Assembly (NCBI GenBank): GCA_949825045.1
Contig: OX463835.1
Location: 18,803,201-18,867,200 of the forward strand
DNA: 64,000 bases
Direction: 5' to 3'
Source of the DNA: Argyresthia goedartella
Taxonomy: Eukaryota > Arthropoda > Insecta > Lepidoptera > Argyresthiidae
A program made the position numbers and the translations under genes. Below are positions 32,519-44,448 of the stretch, in pieces (the stretch's first letter is position 1; every line of letters begins with the position of its first letter). Below the pieces are notes generated by a model. That model saw only the letters and a program-made list of their open reading frames with translations, ran no database searches and was not told the origin of the DNA.

Positions 32519-34862
32519 TTAGTTAGTCTGAGCATTTTTGTGAAATTTATTAAAACATTTAAGGCACATAGGTTTTTCGCATTCAACACAAAATGTATTA
32601 ACTTGTTTAGCTTTTTTCTCTGCATCACGGCTTTTCATGTTTTGTTTGAATTCTTGATAACACAATACACATCGCCTTCTAGTACGTCCTTTGTCAAATG
32701 TGTGTATTTTACTACCTTTCACTTCATTCCCTTTTTGGTTCTTATATTTCATTCCGGTAAGGTCTTGAACTATGCTTTCAGTAAATTCTAATAGATTCAT
32801 TTTCTTTTCATGAAAACTATTGAATACTATCCAAGCATTCACCACACAAGTGCCAAAAAGGATACTCATCATAAGTTTGCGATACCATTTAATGCCTCGT
32901 TTCAAAGATGTGTAATAGGCAGTCATTTGGTCAGAATAATCGACACCTTTTTTGTTCTCGTTATACATGGTTACACAAGTGGGTTTCTTTATAGGTTCAT
33001 TTGTATATTTGTTATTTTTTCCGGTGTTAACCACAGTCGCCGAGTGTCCTGGACAGGAAGTTATCATAGTGACTGGTCTTTTGTCATGCCATTTTATTAT
33101 TTTAATTCCATCTTTCGTCATACTCTCGAGTACCTGTCCTATATTGTTTTTTTATTAATTACTGCAACTTTTGGCAACATTTTTTGTTTACCCTGATAGT
33201 CCCACATAACATCATTTTCTTTTTCAACAGTTCTTCTGCTAAATCAACTGAGGTGTAAAAATTGTCAGCTATTACAACTCTGCCTTGTTTCTCCAAACCT
33301 TTTAATAACTTCATAACAGTAATTTGCCCTAGTCCTTTTTCTGGTTTTTTGTCTAATTTTCCGGTATATACTACAATTGCAACTATGTAACCTTCTGGTG
33401 TGCATAATTTAAACAGTTTGATGCCGTATTTGTGAGCTTTATTTTTTATATATTGCCTGAATTTCAAGCGGAATCATAGTCTCGTCAATTACCAAAAACT
33501 TACCGGGTTCAAGAATTTCTGAACATTTTTTGAGGACCATTTCTAAAATACCTCTGATTTTTGCCAATTTATCCGATGCAGCAACAGAATTATCATCACT
33601 GAAATGCCAGAACTTCAACAGTAAAATGAATCTGTCTCTTGACATAAGTGAGCATATGTACTCATTGCGATAGCAAGATTTTGTTGACCAATAACTGTAA
33701 ATAGACGGTAACTTAACAAGGCCCATCCCACCTTATTCCCACGAATGAGTACATTTTGTTGTAATCTGTAGGTCTCCAATTCTTTAATCTTGATGTTTTT
33801 TTCAACTGTTCTCCGGTTATATATTTTGCTGCATACCTATTAGTCTCAATAACCATTTTATTTATAATATCATCTGTCAAAAACATTTTATATACATCAA
33901 AAGGAGTCTTAGCATCAGCAGGAACGTTGGTTTTGAATTTACTGGTAAAATCGGGAATATCTTTTGGTGCTTCTGTATCAATATCTATCCATACTCCTTG
34001 TGTTTCTGTCTGATTTCTTAATGGTATATTTTGATTTTGTCTGATGACATGATTAGGATTATTATCAGTTTCAGATTCATCGCTGGAAGTTGAATCGAAC
34101 GAATCATTCGAAGAACTTGAAGGAGAATAGTCGGTATCAGCGTCATCATCGCTATAATCCTTGAGTGTATTTAGTATTGTATTCAGAATAACAGAATCCA
34201 CTTTTCGGCTTGTTTTTTCCACCTTTTTAGAAACTAAAGAGACATCCGGTTGGGGTTCGACCTCCACTATAGACTTCGTAGATTGTTCTTTTAAATTTTC
34301 ATTGTTGCTAATATTGCAATCTTCTCTAGCATAAATACTAAGGTCAAACATAGAATGATTGCTGCCATCAAATGGATCTTTTTGCTAAATCCATACTCCC
34401 TTCACTAGGACAAATGTGGCTCTCAAGTCGACTACTTGTTGACAGCGTCGGGTTATCATACACAGACCGTAACCTCTTAGGAGTGCGAAGAAATTTCTCA
34501 ATATAATTCTCAGCTATCGACCCTTCAAGTGGCGGTACTAGGCTAGATGCAGGTATATCACTGAGGGACCCGCAGCGGCTCGTTAGTCCAACGTGATTGT
34601 CTAATTTTGCATTTTCCAAAATAGTGAAACTTTTACCGGTACTAGGACTGCAGTAGGAAGGGTCGAGTTGATTTTCCAAAGCATCAGGAACATGAACAGG
34701 GAGACTAGCAGCCTTTATTACCTTGTTTTCCAAGATTGTAACTTTTTTTGCAGGCTGTAACGTTGAAGTAGAATCTGCATTTCGGTTTTCTTCCAAAACT
34801 CGATCTAAAATCCTACACGGTCGTTTCATATTGATGTCGGAAGAAACTATCACACAACGCAC
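32519..34862 (-). pseudogene. pB-3 piggyBac-like transposase
   Basis: Minus strand. Start at about 34862 (or an ATG within the ORF, MKRPCRILDRVLEENRN), frameshift near 34370 to 'GSNHSMFDLSIYARED', an acidic Ser-rich region, then the DDE_Tnp_1_7 core in three more frames. Catalytic Asp blocks are all visible: 'FLVIDETMIPLE' (about 33490), 'VVIADNFYTSVDL' (about 33265) and 'ENKKGVDYSDQM' (about 32940). The C-terminus is a cysteine-rich domain (RRCVLCYQEF, CVECEKPMCLKCFNKFH) ending at 32519. Four frameshifts prevent expression, but the ends remain usable in trans. Confidence 0.85.
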
Positions 34863-35220
34863 AACTTGTCACAACTAATCATCACACGGCACTGCACTAT
34901 TTTCTATTCGCAAAAACAAATGGCGGTACGTATCATTACTAATACTATAGCACTGAAGTAAGACTATAAAAGCTGATACGTATAGCACTTAAGTGAAATT
35001 ATTATGATGCAGTGCGTTAGTATTAAAAATGATTCGTACTTTTAAAACAGTATTTTTAAGTAGTACTTGATGAAACATGCCCAAATATATGCTTCTCTTT
35101 CTGGTCTTAAAATTTGTGGTTTTTATGGCTCTCGCAAGTTGGGACAGACAGAGATTATCGCTGCCGCACCGACGCAAACTACGCGATCGCTTATTTTTGA
35201 TACGTATAGCATTTAACGTG

Positions 35221-35383
35221 TTAACAAAGTTTTATGGAGTGATGAGTCAAATTTTAGAAGAATGAGAATTTTCAACATCCACAATTTACACTTCTACTCC
35301 AGAGTGAACCCACATATCATCAGAAATGATCGATTCCAGCATCTGTTTGGTATAAACATGTGGGCTGGAATAATCGACCATTG
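35221..35383 (+). pseudogene. Mariner transposase piece 2 (first catalytic Asp)
   Basis: Continues piece 1 in frame after the TTAA: 'KVLWSDESNFRRMRIFNIHN', 'HFYSRVNPHIIRND' and 'GINMWAGIIDH'. The Asp of WSDES is the first catalytic residue. Similarity stops near 35383, where NLR-C begins. Confidence 0.8.
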
Positions 35384-35820
35384 GTTTGCGCTGGCAACAC
35401 TGGCAAATAGGTTGTAAACAAAAGATTAGATACATTTTATTGATTTAAAAATACTTTAATACAATTTTCCAAGTTTATCGCATTTGTTATACGTATTAAT
35501 TAAGTGTATTTTGTGTTAACTGGTGCATAAGTGTATAAAATTCTAATAGTTATCCTATTTAGTGTATTTAAAAAACGTAACGTTGACGGTTGAGTATATT
35601 ATTTGAAATAATTTGCTACTGGGCTATAATTAACGATATTTTCAATATAACTAATTACTTAGGCACGTAAATTGATTTGGAACTACTTTGTTTTTTGTTG
35701 AATAGCTTATTTTTTTTTGCACATTTCGTTAATCATAACCTCAATTTAAGTGACTGCTTATCAGCTGTGCTACAGCCGTGCTTCAATCTTGCTTTTTACT
35801 GTTGTTTTATTTTGTTTAAA

Positions 35821-37089
35821 ATGCCAACAACCAGAAGTAAGGCAGCCCGTCAACTAGAAGATAACTTAAAATTAGCTTTATATGAATTAAAACAGTGTAA
35901 CCAATGAGCAGTTGCTTACTGAAAGGGATGAAAGTGAGAAGGAGGTGTTGCTTATTGTTAATAAGAACTTAAAATTAAAAAGTGAGATGGCAGAGTTGCA
36001 CAACAAGTTCCTTGATGTGACGGGAGATAGGGATCGGCTTCAGCACCTGGTAGATGGCTTCGACCGGAGTGGCAGTGCGTTCGAAGATGCCCTGAGGCGT
36101 ATTGCTGTCCTGGAGAAGGAGCTTCGCGACGCACGTAACGAAATTTCTGCACTACAAACTGCAAACGATAGCCTCAGGTCGGGGCAGACCCAGTCACTCT
36201 TTGAGGAGCTGATCACTCCACCTGTAGCTTCTGTCATCTCACCCATAGATCAAAATTCAACTGTGACAATTGATCTCACGTGTGATAGTCCTAATAGATC
36301 GCAATCAGTAACCACTATGAGCTGTAGTAAAAATAAATTAAAGAAATGTGTTAAATTGAATAATTATATAAAAAAAACACAAAAACTAGCTAATAGAAAT
36401 AAAATATTTTGTAAAAATGTAAATTGTAGCAAGGAACGTGTCGAATTAATTAACGAAATCGATGATTGTAGATTATGTTTGGAAAAAACTACAGAAAAGT
36501 ACGAATGTGACACACGGCGACTCCAGTCAGATATGCATATTTTAAACTCATCATTACAAAGTATTACACGTAAATATGAGTCAGCACAATACGAAATTAA
36601 GGAACATGTGTCGGCTATGAATAGTTTGTTGGAGACGTGTAAGTATAATTATGACACTTTCATATCTTTGACCGACAATCACATCTGTGATTGTAAACAA
36701 GCTCCAGCGGACTGTTCCGTGCCGACCGTGTGTCCCGCCGAGCAGCCGGCCGAACAGCTGATACTGACCCAGGCGCCGCCGTCAGTCGACTTGAGTACTA
36801 ATAGTGTTATCAATAACGCCTCCTTCTCTCGGACAAAGGATAGGTTTATAATGTACAGCGATGAACTTGGAAAAAATATGGGTTTACAACTTAGTCAGCG
36901 CGTGGACCAGGTAATATTAAATAACTGTATGCCTGGCGCCACATATTCACAAATATTAAACAAAGTGTTGTCATCGCAGTTTTTAGAACCAACCACCCTA
37001 ATTAGTTTAATTGGTAGAAGGGAAAATGTATCTAAAAAACTAATTACTAAATACTTTTCCAAATTAAATTCTTTACAAAATGTAGATAG
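35821..37089 (+). pseudogene. NLR-C ORF1, N-terminal and esterase-like part
   Basis: ATG at 35821 (MPTTRSKAARQLEDNLKLAL). A one-base frameshift near 35903 leads to 'NEQLLTERDESEKEVLL' and a long coiled coil (to about 36180). A Cys-containing region (CKNVNCSKERVELINEIDDC) and second coiled coil follow. From about 36840 an SGNH-hydrolase-like domain begins: 'RFIMYSDELGKNMGLQL', 'NNCMPGATYSQI', 'LISLIGRREN'. It stops mid-domain at 'NVD', where BEL-3 is inserted, and resumes at 44454. The block I Ser context is YSDE rather than GDS. Confidence 0.75.
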
Positions 37090-37632
37090 TGTTCAGGCTT
37101 CTCAGCACCTAATGACCTCGTAGGGGCCCATCAGCTACGAGGTAGCGTAGCGATCAGTTGCCAAGAAGTGTGAACTTCGGCGATTCACCGAGCTAAGGTA
37201 AATGGAGTCGATCTAACCTGGTCTGTGCTTCGGTCCCGTCAACCTCCTGTCTCTCTGCAAGGCCCGGGTGCACCCTAGGCTCTTCTTGGTAGACAGGTTC
37301 TTCAGCCAACCAGGTATGACTGGCAGGCCAGCTTCGATGAGCACAGTGTTCCAACACAGGTTATGTTACGTGGGAAAAACCAATCAGCCACGTAAATGCA
37401 AACTTTATCTGGTTCGGGGAACCACAACACACTCAGCTATATAGACAATCCTGAGGGAAACCCGAATACATTCCAGATGGCTTGCGATTTAATTTCAATA
37501 CCCTTACCAATACGCGTTACATTGCGAGGGCTTTCGTCTGTCAGTTGTCAAAAACTGCAAGGTTGGCAGCAACGTCAAATTCAAAATGGCCGTTCCGAAA
37601 CCATCGATCGAATATCGATTTGGAATCGAACA
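37090..37632 (-). repeat. BEL-3 3' LTR
   Basis: 543 bp, plus strand TGTTCAGGCTT...GGAATCGAACA. Five substitutions against the copy at 43906-44448 (about 99.1% identical). Small ORFs inside it are chance. Confidence 0.95.
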
Positions 37633-37664
37633 ATCACCCGCCCGGACAGGCACCCACCTGTCCC

Positions 37665-40600
37665 CTAATCTACGGGCAGCCGAGACAACGTTGCTACCGC
37701 TCGTTTTAGAACCGAGCCTCCTACTAGAACCTCTGCAGACCGGGGGGTCCCGTCCTTGCCAGGGAACAAGTTAACAATGCGCCCCCTGCGCCAACGTAGT
37801 GGCGGTAGGTTAGCATCCTTAACCAGAACGAGGTCAACAACACTAGGGGGGCTAGTTTTGTCAGTCCACTTAAGGCGCTGTTGTAAGATATGCAGATACT
37901 CGAGCGACCAACGCTTCCAGAAATTCTGAGTAAACTGCTGCAACATCTGATACCTTGACAACCGATACAATTTCACTCCCTCGAAGGGGTGCTCGGGCAA
38001 CGCGTTAAGTGGCTGTCCTATCAAGAAATGGCCTGGGGTCAGAGCCTCCAGGTCATTTGGATCCGAGCTGAGCGGACACAACGGTCGCGAATTGAGAACG
38101 GCCTCGATCTTACAAAACAATGTCGCGAGCTCCTCAAAAGTCAGCGCGGTCTGACCTACTATACGCCCCAAGTGCGTCTTAGCTGACTTAACTACGGCCT
38201 CAAAAATCCCACCCCAGTGGGGGCAACTCGGTGGGCTGAAGGTCCACTGTATACCCCGACGGGAGAGGGCCGTTCCAATATCCACTTTATTTACATTCAA
38301 AAAGTTGTCTATCTCTCGTAAGTATCGTTCCGCACCGACGTAGTTAATGCCGTTATCAGAGAGGATCAAAGTTGGAAGTCCCCTTCGAGAAACAAACCTA
38401 TCCAAACAAGCAATGAAAGCCTCTGTCGAGAGATCAGCAACGAGCTCGAGATGTACCGCCTTGGTGGATAAACAAACAAACACACATAGGTACGCCTTGT
38501 ATTGCTTAGCGGTACGCAATCGTGAACTCTTCACCATAAACGGTCCGGCAAAATCCGTACCAACACCTGAAAACGGTCTGACCTCATTCACACGATCAGG
38601 GGGCAAGTCCCCCATGAGAGGTTGCATCGTGGCAGCCTTAAGTCGATAACAAGGCATGCACCGAAACACGATGTTCCGTATGACACGGCGGGCAGATAAG
38701 ATCCAAAACTCCCGCTGGAGCGTGGCCAACAACGCGTTACAGCCGGCATGCGCGTTTTTAATATGACGATCAGTCACCAGCAATTCAACTAACTGTCCCC
38801 CCTTGGGGAGCAGAAGTGGGTGACGAGCCGAATACGACAGATTCGCATTGCGCAATCTTCCTCCTACCCGAAGTAACCCGGTCGAATCAACAAAGGGGTT
38901 GAGACGCGCGACGGCTCCCTTCAATTTCGAACGTCCACTTCGTATAATCTCCAATTCTGCCCCAAACTTCGAGGACTGTACCAACCGGACCAAATTCAGA
39001 AGCGACTCGTTTCGCTCTGCCGGAGTCAGAATAGGGTTCAACGTTCGCTGATCGCGAGGAGTACGACAATTTCGAGCGAATCTCCTAATCCAAGTGAACA
39101 CGTTTATCAACTTGTCAAGTGAGCTATACCGGTCCAGCAGAAACCCGGCGTCAGGGTCCTCAGCCTTCTGGGTAACATGCACGGCCGCTCTGGGGCCATG
39201 ATCCGAAGATACTACTACATGGCTGTGGGGCCAGTCCGATTCTCTCCTGGCAAGCCAGGGTAGTCACCACCACAAATGGTGTCTAACGAGTTCAGGAGCC
39301 CGACATCCCCTGGATGCACAATCAGACGGGTTCAATTCTCCTGGTACATGTCTCCAGGTCAGTGGGACCTCAGACGACACAATCTGGGAGACACGGTTCG
39401 CAACAAAAACCTCTAAGTTATGGACCGAAGCCTTCAGCCAGCACAAAACAATCTGGCTGTCCGTCCACGCGTACACCGTATCCTCCAAAACCACTGACCC
39501 ACGCAACACTGTTAGAGTGTGATTCAAAAGTTTGGTCAAAAGAGCAGCCCCGGACAGTTCCAGTTTTGGAATCGTCATCCTTGTCCGAATAGGCGCTACC
39601 TTGCTTTTTGCCAAAACCAAACGCACGTCGACCTCCCCGGTGGAGGTGACGGTTCGCAAATAAACCGCTGCCGCAAACCCTCGTTCAGAGGCATCACAAA
39701 ACCCGTGAAGGGTTGCCCTGTAATCCCCAGCAGGGACCAATTTCCTCGGCAGCGATACATTATTTATGTCCGATAGCGAGGTGAACATTCGCGTCCAATC
39801 AGTCAACAAATCACCTGAGAGGTGGGTGTCCCAGGTCAACTGAGCCGCCCATAGCCTTTGCATAAAACATTTGAGAGCAAAGGTGACTGGAGAAATCCAT
39901 CCATTCGGGTCGAACGTTCTCGCAATCGTTGACAGTACTGACCGCTTCGTCCAGGCCTTCGGTGTTTCTAAAACCACCCGATAGGTAAACTCATCATGGA
40001 CGGGCCGGTACTGAATTCCAAGCACTGACAACATGTTAGGGTTGTCAGGATTCTCAAAAACGTGCGGGTCTTGTTGAAACTCATCTGGGAGACCAGCCAT
40101 CAACTCAGGGGAGTTGGACATCCACTTGCGTAGTTCATAGCCGCCTCGTTCCAGCAATTGAATGAGCTCGTCACGTCGGTCCAGAGCTTCCTCTACACTG
40201 GCTGCCCCTGTGCAGACGTCATCGACGTACAAATCTTGCTCCAGGATAGCGGCGGCTCTAGGATAGCTCACACGGTCACGCGACGCCAACTCCCGCAGGG
40301 TACGCATCGCCAAATACGGGCTAGACCGTAACCCATACGTGTTCGTGTTCAACTCATCGACCTTGACTGGCTCGGCCGTGGACTCACGCCAAAGTATCAA
40401 CTGATACCTTCTGTCAGCCGGATGAATTACCGTTTGCCTAAACATCATCCGAATGTCTGCGACAAATACAATCTGGTGCCTCCGAAAGCTCGTGAGAATA
40501 TCCGAAATATCACGGCTCAACTTGGGTCCCGAATGTAGACACTGATTCAGGGACATCCCGTTCGAGGTAGGTGCTGACCCATCAAAAACAACTCGAATCT

Positions 40601-41555
40601 TGCCGGTAGGGGTTCGTAGGACGGCATGGTGTGGAAGGAAACAATGATCCTCAGATCTCCAGTCCACACCCGATACCGACATGTGTCCTAACGACTCATA
40701 CTCCCTCATGAAATCAACATATTTTTGTTTAAATACGGCGTCCCTTGTCATCCTACGCTCCATCGACATCAATCTCGTCTCAGCCATCTTCCTAGATTCT
40801 CCTAGTGGAGGTCGATCGGCCCTGAAAGGCAGTCGAGTTACAAAACGACCAGAACGAAGGCGACCAGTACTATTCTGGTAAAACAACTCGCACTCTTCTT
40901 CGTCTGCGTCGACTCGACGAACGGTGGGAGGTTCCTCTATCTCCCAGAAGCGTTGGATAGCGTCTGACAACGCTGAGCCAATAAGTATGCCATCTGACTC
41001 GGCAGGCCTAACCATTGGCAATGCCGGACCCATGATCACGTGACCAAACTTAGTATCCACAGCAATCAACCCGTCCGGCTGAAGAACTCGCCGATCCGAC
41101 AACAGAAACCTACCCAGAACGTCTGCTCCCAGTAGCAGGTCGACCGGGGCTGGAGTGTCAAAATCGGGATCCGCCAACTTGAGTCCTGATGTCAGGAATC
41201 GAACGGCCGGATTCAACTTCACCAAGGGGTGTCTGCCCATGACATGCGTCATCACTAAAGCTTGCACGGATGTTTTTGTCAAAATTTCATAACGTGGAGA
41301 GAACGTGATCACCGATTGACCAACTACATTCGTAACCGTAACATTCCCCACGCCCCGTATTGATTTATTATAGCTATTTACCTTGAGGCCCAACCATTTT
41401 GCTAAATCGTTCGATACAATGCAGCCCTGAGCTCCAGAATCTAATAGGGCGCGAACGTATGTTGGGTTGCCCGCCAAATCCCAAACAAGCACAGAGGCGA
41501 TCGGTAACACCACCGTCTCCGGTTGGGGGGCAACCAATGGTTGGGCCGCAAATTC
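37665..41555 (-). pseudogene. BEL-3 pol: protease, RT, RNase H, integrase
   Basis: In the same frame as gag, directly after a TAG. Protease block 'YVRALLDSGAQGCIVSND', then pol linker, RT motif A 'VFVADIRMMFRQTVI', motif C 'EQDLYVDDVCTGAASVEEA', RNase H 'LHGFCDASERGFAAAVYL' and 'YAWTDSQIVLCWLK'. A TGA at 39266-39264 after 'RHHLWW' interrupts an otherwise continuous frame (27 codons to the next start-like codon). Integrase: finger (HIKNAHAGCNALL...CMPCYRLK), 'GTDFAGPFMV', 'LSDNGINYVGAERYL', 'WGGIFEAVVKSAKTHLG'. Stop at 37665. All catalytic acidic residues are present; only the stop codons prevent a full polyprotein. Confidence 0.9.
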
Positions 41556-43361
41556 CTAGCGAGGACCCCCGGGGCCCCACTGTGCCTGTAACCGATCAGG
41601 TAGGCAGCTATACGCCAGAGGGTCCCATTGTACAAATGGCCCACGCGCCGGTTCCATTGCCACCCTACGACGCCCCCCGAAGGGGGGTGGGCGTGAATTC
41701 AACCGTGGCCGCTCCATGAGCGGGGGGGACATCACATGCGACCGACGAGGACGAGGCGACGAGCGGGGCGACAACTGAGGCGGCGTCCGAACCGCATCCG
41801 CATAGCTCGAAGGTGTCCCATGCCACCCGCCCGTTACGGCCTGCTCAACATACCCAATGTGCCGCTGAGTCGGATGCTGAGTCGCAACCGAAAACTCAGG
41901 GCCCCCCATGTGATGACCCTGAGTGCGGCCCTGCACCCTAGTACTGCCCTGTGCACGTGGGGACGTTGGCCCCTGAGTTGCGCTCCGAGTCGCAAACGAA
42001 TTCTCAGGGCCCCATGCCGTGTCACCCAGGGTACGGCCCTGTGGACGTGGGGACGTTGACCCCTGAGTTGCGCTCCGAGTCGCAAACGAATTCTCAGGGC
42101 CCCATGCCTTGTCACCCCGGGTACGGCCCTGTGGTGGCTGTTGGCCGGACCGGTTCATGCACAACAGATTGTTGTGGGCCCCACCACAATATCCGCACAT
42201 TTTTGTGCGCGTGCAGTCCCTAGCCATGTGTGGCCCGAGGCACAGGAAACACCAGCTCCGCTGCTTGGCCATCCGGCGCCGTCCCTCAACCCTAAGTTCC
42301 CCGAACTTATTGCAATTGGCCACAGCATGGCCAATCTGCCTACAACATGGGCAGGTCTCACTATGTGGGGTCAATGCACTCACAGTCCCATACGACTGCC
42401 GGTTGGTGCGGTCCTTCCTCGTCGGAGGGCCCCTACTCACAGCGCTCCCGGCAGCTCTCTGTGGCTCCGAAGGATGGGTGACCGTCAACCCCAAATTCTC
42501 TGCCCGTCGAGCCTCCTCTTCCAAGAATCCGACCAAGTCGGAGAAGGCGGGCAGGTCCTCGGCCGACCTCCCGTGAGACTGTTCGAAACGAGTCTGCACG
42601 TCAGCGGGTAGGCGGGAAAGTACAATGTACAGCAGTAGGTACGACCATTCACCAACCGGAAGTCCAAGATTCTCTAGAGCCTTGGTGACGGACAACAATG
42701 GGTTCAAAACCTCCGTCTGTATGGCCCCGACCTTGTTCACAACCGGGATACTAAACAAACGGTTCAGTTGGGCATCGGCCAACCTCCGTTTGTTATGGTA
42801 ACGTCTGACCAACAATTGTCTGGCCGTTTCATAGTTACCCTCCGTCACTGTCAAATGAGCGACTAGCTCCCTAGGCTCACCCCTCAATGCTGCCACCAGC
42901 TGAGCCATCTTGACAGACTTGGTAATGTCCGATCGCATGTGCACCAAACTGTCGAACAGATTGATGAAGCTCATCCATTCACCGGACACTCCGTCAAAAG
43001 TAGGCATAGTTATGGCCGGTAACCTGGACCCTGAACCCTGAAGCGGCAGAGGTGCTTTAATGTCACCACCATGGCTGGACTCGCGCTGTCTACGTATGTC
43101 CGCAGCCTTCTGCATGATAGCAGCTGCCATCTCCATACATTGGTCGACATCCCCTAGCAACCGTGACAGCCTGTCAGGTGCGCAACCATCAACTGATTCC
43201 GCCTGCGCGGACAATTCGAGCACCCTATTGTAACGTTCCTTAACGTCCATAGACCGCTCCAATACCACATCATGCCTATCTAAACGGTCTATCAGACCGT
43301 GTGCGGAGGAAAACCATCTGAGTTCCTTAGAAACACCCTTCTGGATTTCAGATAACGACAT
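41556..43361 (-). CDS. BEL-3 gag
   Basis: Intact 601-codon ORF from ATG at 43361-43359 (MSLSEIQKGVSKELRWFSS) to the TAG at 41558-41556. DUF1759-like core: 'AITMPTFDGVSGEWMSFINL' and 'ALRGEPRELVAHLTVTEGNY'. Cysteine knuckles: CPCCRQIGHAVANC, CFLCLGPHMARDC, CGYCGGAHNNLLC (about 42310-42165). The C-terminus has tandem 28-30-residue repeats (GDKAWGPENSFATRSATQG type, about 42130-41930) and a Pro/Arg tail. Forms the particle shell and binds RNA in this family. Possible Gag-Pol made by readthrough of the terminal TAG. Confidence 0.85.
   Translation of the reverse strand: MSLSEIQKGVSKELRWFSSAHGLIDRLDRHDVVLERSMDVKERYNRVLELSAQAESVDGCAPDRLSRLLGDVDQCMEMAAAIMQKAADIRRQRESSHGGDIKAPLPLQGSGSRLPAITMPTFDGVSGEWMSFINLFDSLVHMRSDITKSVKMAQLVAALRGEPRELVAHLTVTEGNYETARQLLVRRYHNKRRLADAQLNRLFSIPVVNKVGAIQTEVLNPLLSVTKALENLGLPVGEWSYLLLYIVLSRLPADVQTRFEQSHGRSAEDLPAFSDLVGFLEEEARRAENLGLTVTHPSEPQRAAGSAVSRGPPTRKDRTNRQSYGTVSALTPHSETCPCCRQIGHAVANCNKFGELRVEGRRRMAKQRSWCFLCLGPHMARDCTRTKMCGYCGGAHNNLLCMNRSGQQPPQGRTRGDKAWGPENSFATRSATQGSTSPRPQGRTLGDTAWGPENSFATRSATQGPTSPRAQGSTRVQGRTQGHHMGGPEFSVATQHPTQRHIGYVEQAVTGGWHGTPSSYADAVRTPPQLSPRSSPRPRRSHVMSPPLMERPRLNSRPPPFGGRRRVAMEPARGPFVQWDPLAYSCLPDRLQAQWGPGGPR
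41900..42135 (-). repeat. Tandem repeat in BEL-3 gag C-terminus
   Basis: Two near-identical units of about 87-90 bp encode 'WGPENSFATRSATQG' segments, with a third diverged unit (MGGPEFSVATQHPTQ). Repeat-length change in gag tails is common and may differ among copies of this family. Confidence 0.8.
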
Positions 43362-43884
43362 GATCGGAACGATACTTACTCACAATTTGCAGTAACTCAA
43401 TTTTATTGGACCCTCCAGTCTACAACCCAAACGAGGGAACCCTAAACCACAACTTAAACAATGCTGTTTTCCTTAAACAATAGGAACCGAGTTTTATATC
43501 TATATAAATTCTGTAAATAACAATTTAGTCTCCCTTTATCACTACAACACATACAGATAGTCAATATTAGTTCAAGTTATAAATTGCTATAAACTGAAAA
43601 CAATGCAATAGCCTCCTATCAATAGATGTAACTACCTATGTTAACCAAAACATTCTTCAATAGCATTACTAGACCACTAATAGATTGACTAACTGGTAAT
43701 TCAATGCAATTTTCAATTCAATATCTGTCTATCTACTACCAGCAATAGACCTATAGCTTACAATACTACCAATCTATGTGGATATAGGAACAACACCAAG
43801 TTAGCTAATAACCGCCTATACCTACAGATTGATAGTCCCAAATCGTGCGTTCCTGGAGTCCTTGACGGCTGCAATTCTCAGGAA

Positions 43885-43905
43885 ACCACGCTCTAGCTAC
43901 CAAAA
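43885..43905 (-). promoter_or_regulatory. BEL-3 primer binding site (candidate)
   Basis: Minus strand directly after the 5' LTR reads TTTTGGTAGCTAGAGCGTGG. The TGG start fits priming by a tRNA CCA end; I could not assign the tRNA. Confidence 0.5.
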
Positions 43906-44448
43906 TGTTCAGGCTTCTCAGCACCTAATGACCTCGTAGGGGCCCATCAGCTACGAGGTAGCGTAGCGATCAGTTGCCAAGAAGTGTGAACGTCGGCGAT
44001 TCACCGAGCTAAGGTAAATGGAGTCGATCTAACCTGGTCTGGGCTTCGGTCCCGTCAACCTCCTGTCTCTCTGCAAGGCCCGGGTGCACCCTAGGCTCTT
44101 CTTGGTAGACAGGTTCTTCAGCCAACCAGGTATGACTGGCAGGCCAGCTTCGATGAGCACAGTGTTCCAACACAGGTTATGTTACGTGGGAAAAACCAAT
44201 CGGCCACGTAAATGCGAACTTTATCTGGTTCGGGGAACCACAACACACTCAGCTATATAGACAATCCTGAGGGAAACCCGAATACATTCCAGATGGCTTG
44301 CGATTTAATTTCAATACCCTTACCAATACGCGTTACATTGCGAGGGCTTTCGTCTGTCAGTTGTCAAAAACTGCAAGGTTGGCAGCAACGTCAAATTTAA
44401 AATGGCCGTTCCGAAACCATCGATCGAATATCGATTTGGAATCGAACA
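43906..44448 (-). repeat. BEL-3 5' LTR
   Basis: 543 bp, same ends as the copy at 37090-37632 with five substitutions. On the minus strand it precedes gag by about 540 nt. Confidence 0.95.

Larger units (their letters stand above)
32036..35220 (-). mobile_element. pB-3: piggyBac-like transposon with complete ends
   Basis: TTAA at 32032-32035 and 35221-35224 flank 12-bp perfect inverted ends CACGTTAAATGC. The 3185-bp element carries a minus-strand transposase gene and subterminal TGATACGTATAGCAC-like motifs on both sides. Removing it together with one TTAA restores the mariner frame 'NPQFFN-KVLWSDESNF', proof of a precise insertion. Confidence 0.95.
37090..44448 (-). mobile_element. BEL-3: near-intact BEL/Pao retrotransposon
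   Basis: 7359 bp with 543-bp LTRs (37090-37632 and 43906-44448) that differ at five positions, flanked by GATAG (37085-37089 and 44449-44453). The minus strand carries one gag-pol frame broken only by an in-frame TAG between gag and pol and a TGA before the integrase. All RT, RNase H and integrase catalytic blocks are present. No env ORF. The most recent retrotransposon insertion in the window, as it sits at the deepest nest level. Confidence 0.95.

Noticed and set aside
37396..37774. Small ORFs inside the BEL-3 LTRs (also 44212-44400)
   Set aside because: The same sequence occurs in both LTRs, so they are part of a non-coding repeat.
41900..42135. Possible CRISPR-like array
   Set aside because: Repeats are contiguous coding units without unique spacers, in a eukaryotic gag gene.
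41399..42611. Plus-strand ORFs opposite BEL-3 gag
   Set aside because: They are antisense shadows of the tandem repeat and zinc-knuckle region; no domain in the plus frames.
37090..44448. BEL-3 as an endogenous retrovirus
   Set aside because: There is no env-like ORF between the integrase end and the 3' LTR; the space is only about 30 bp.
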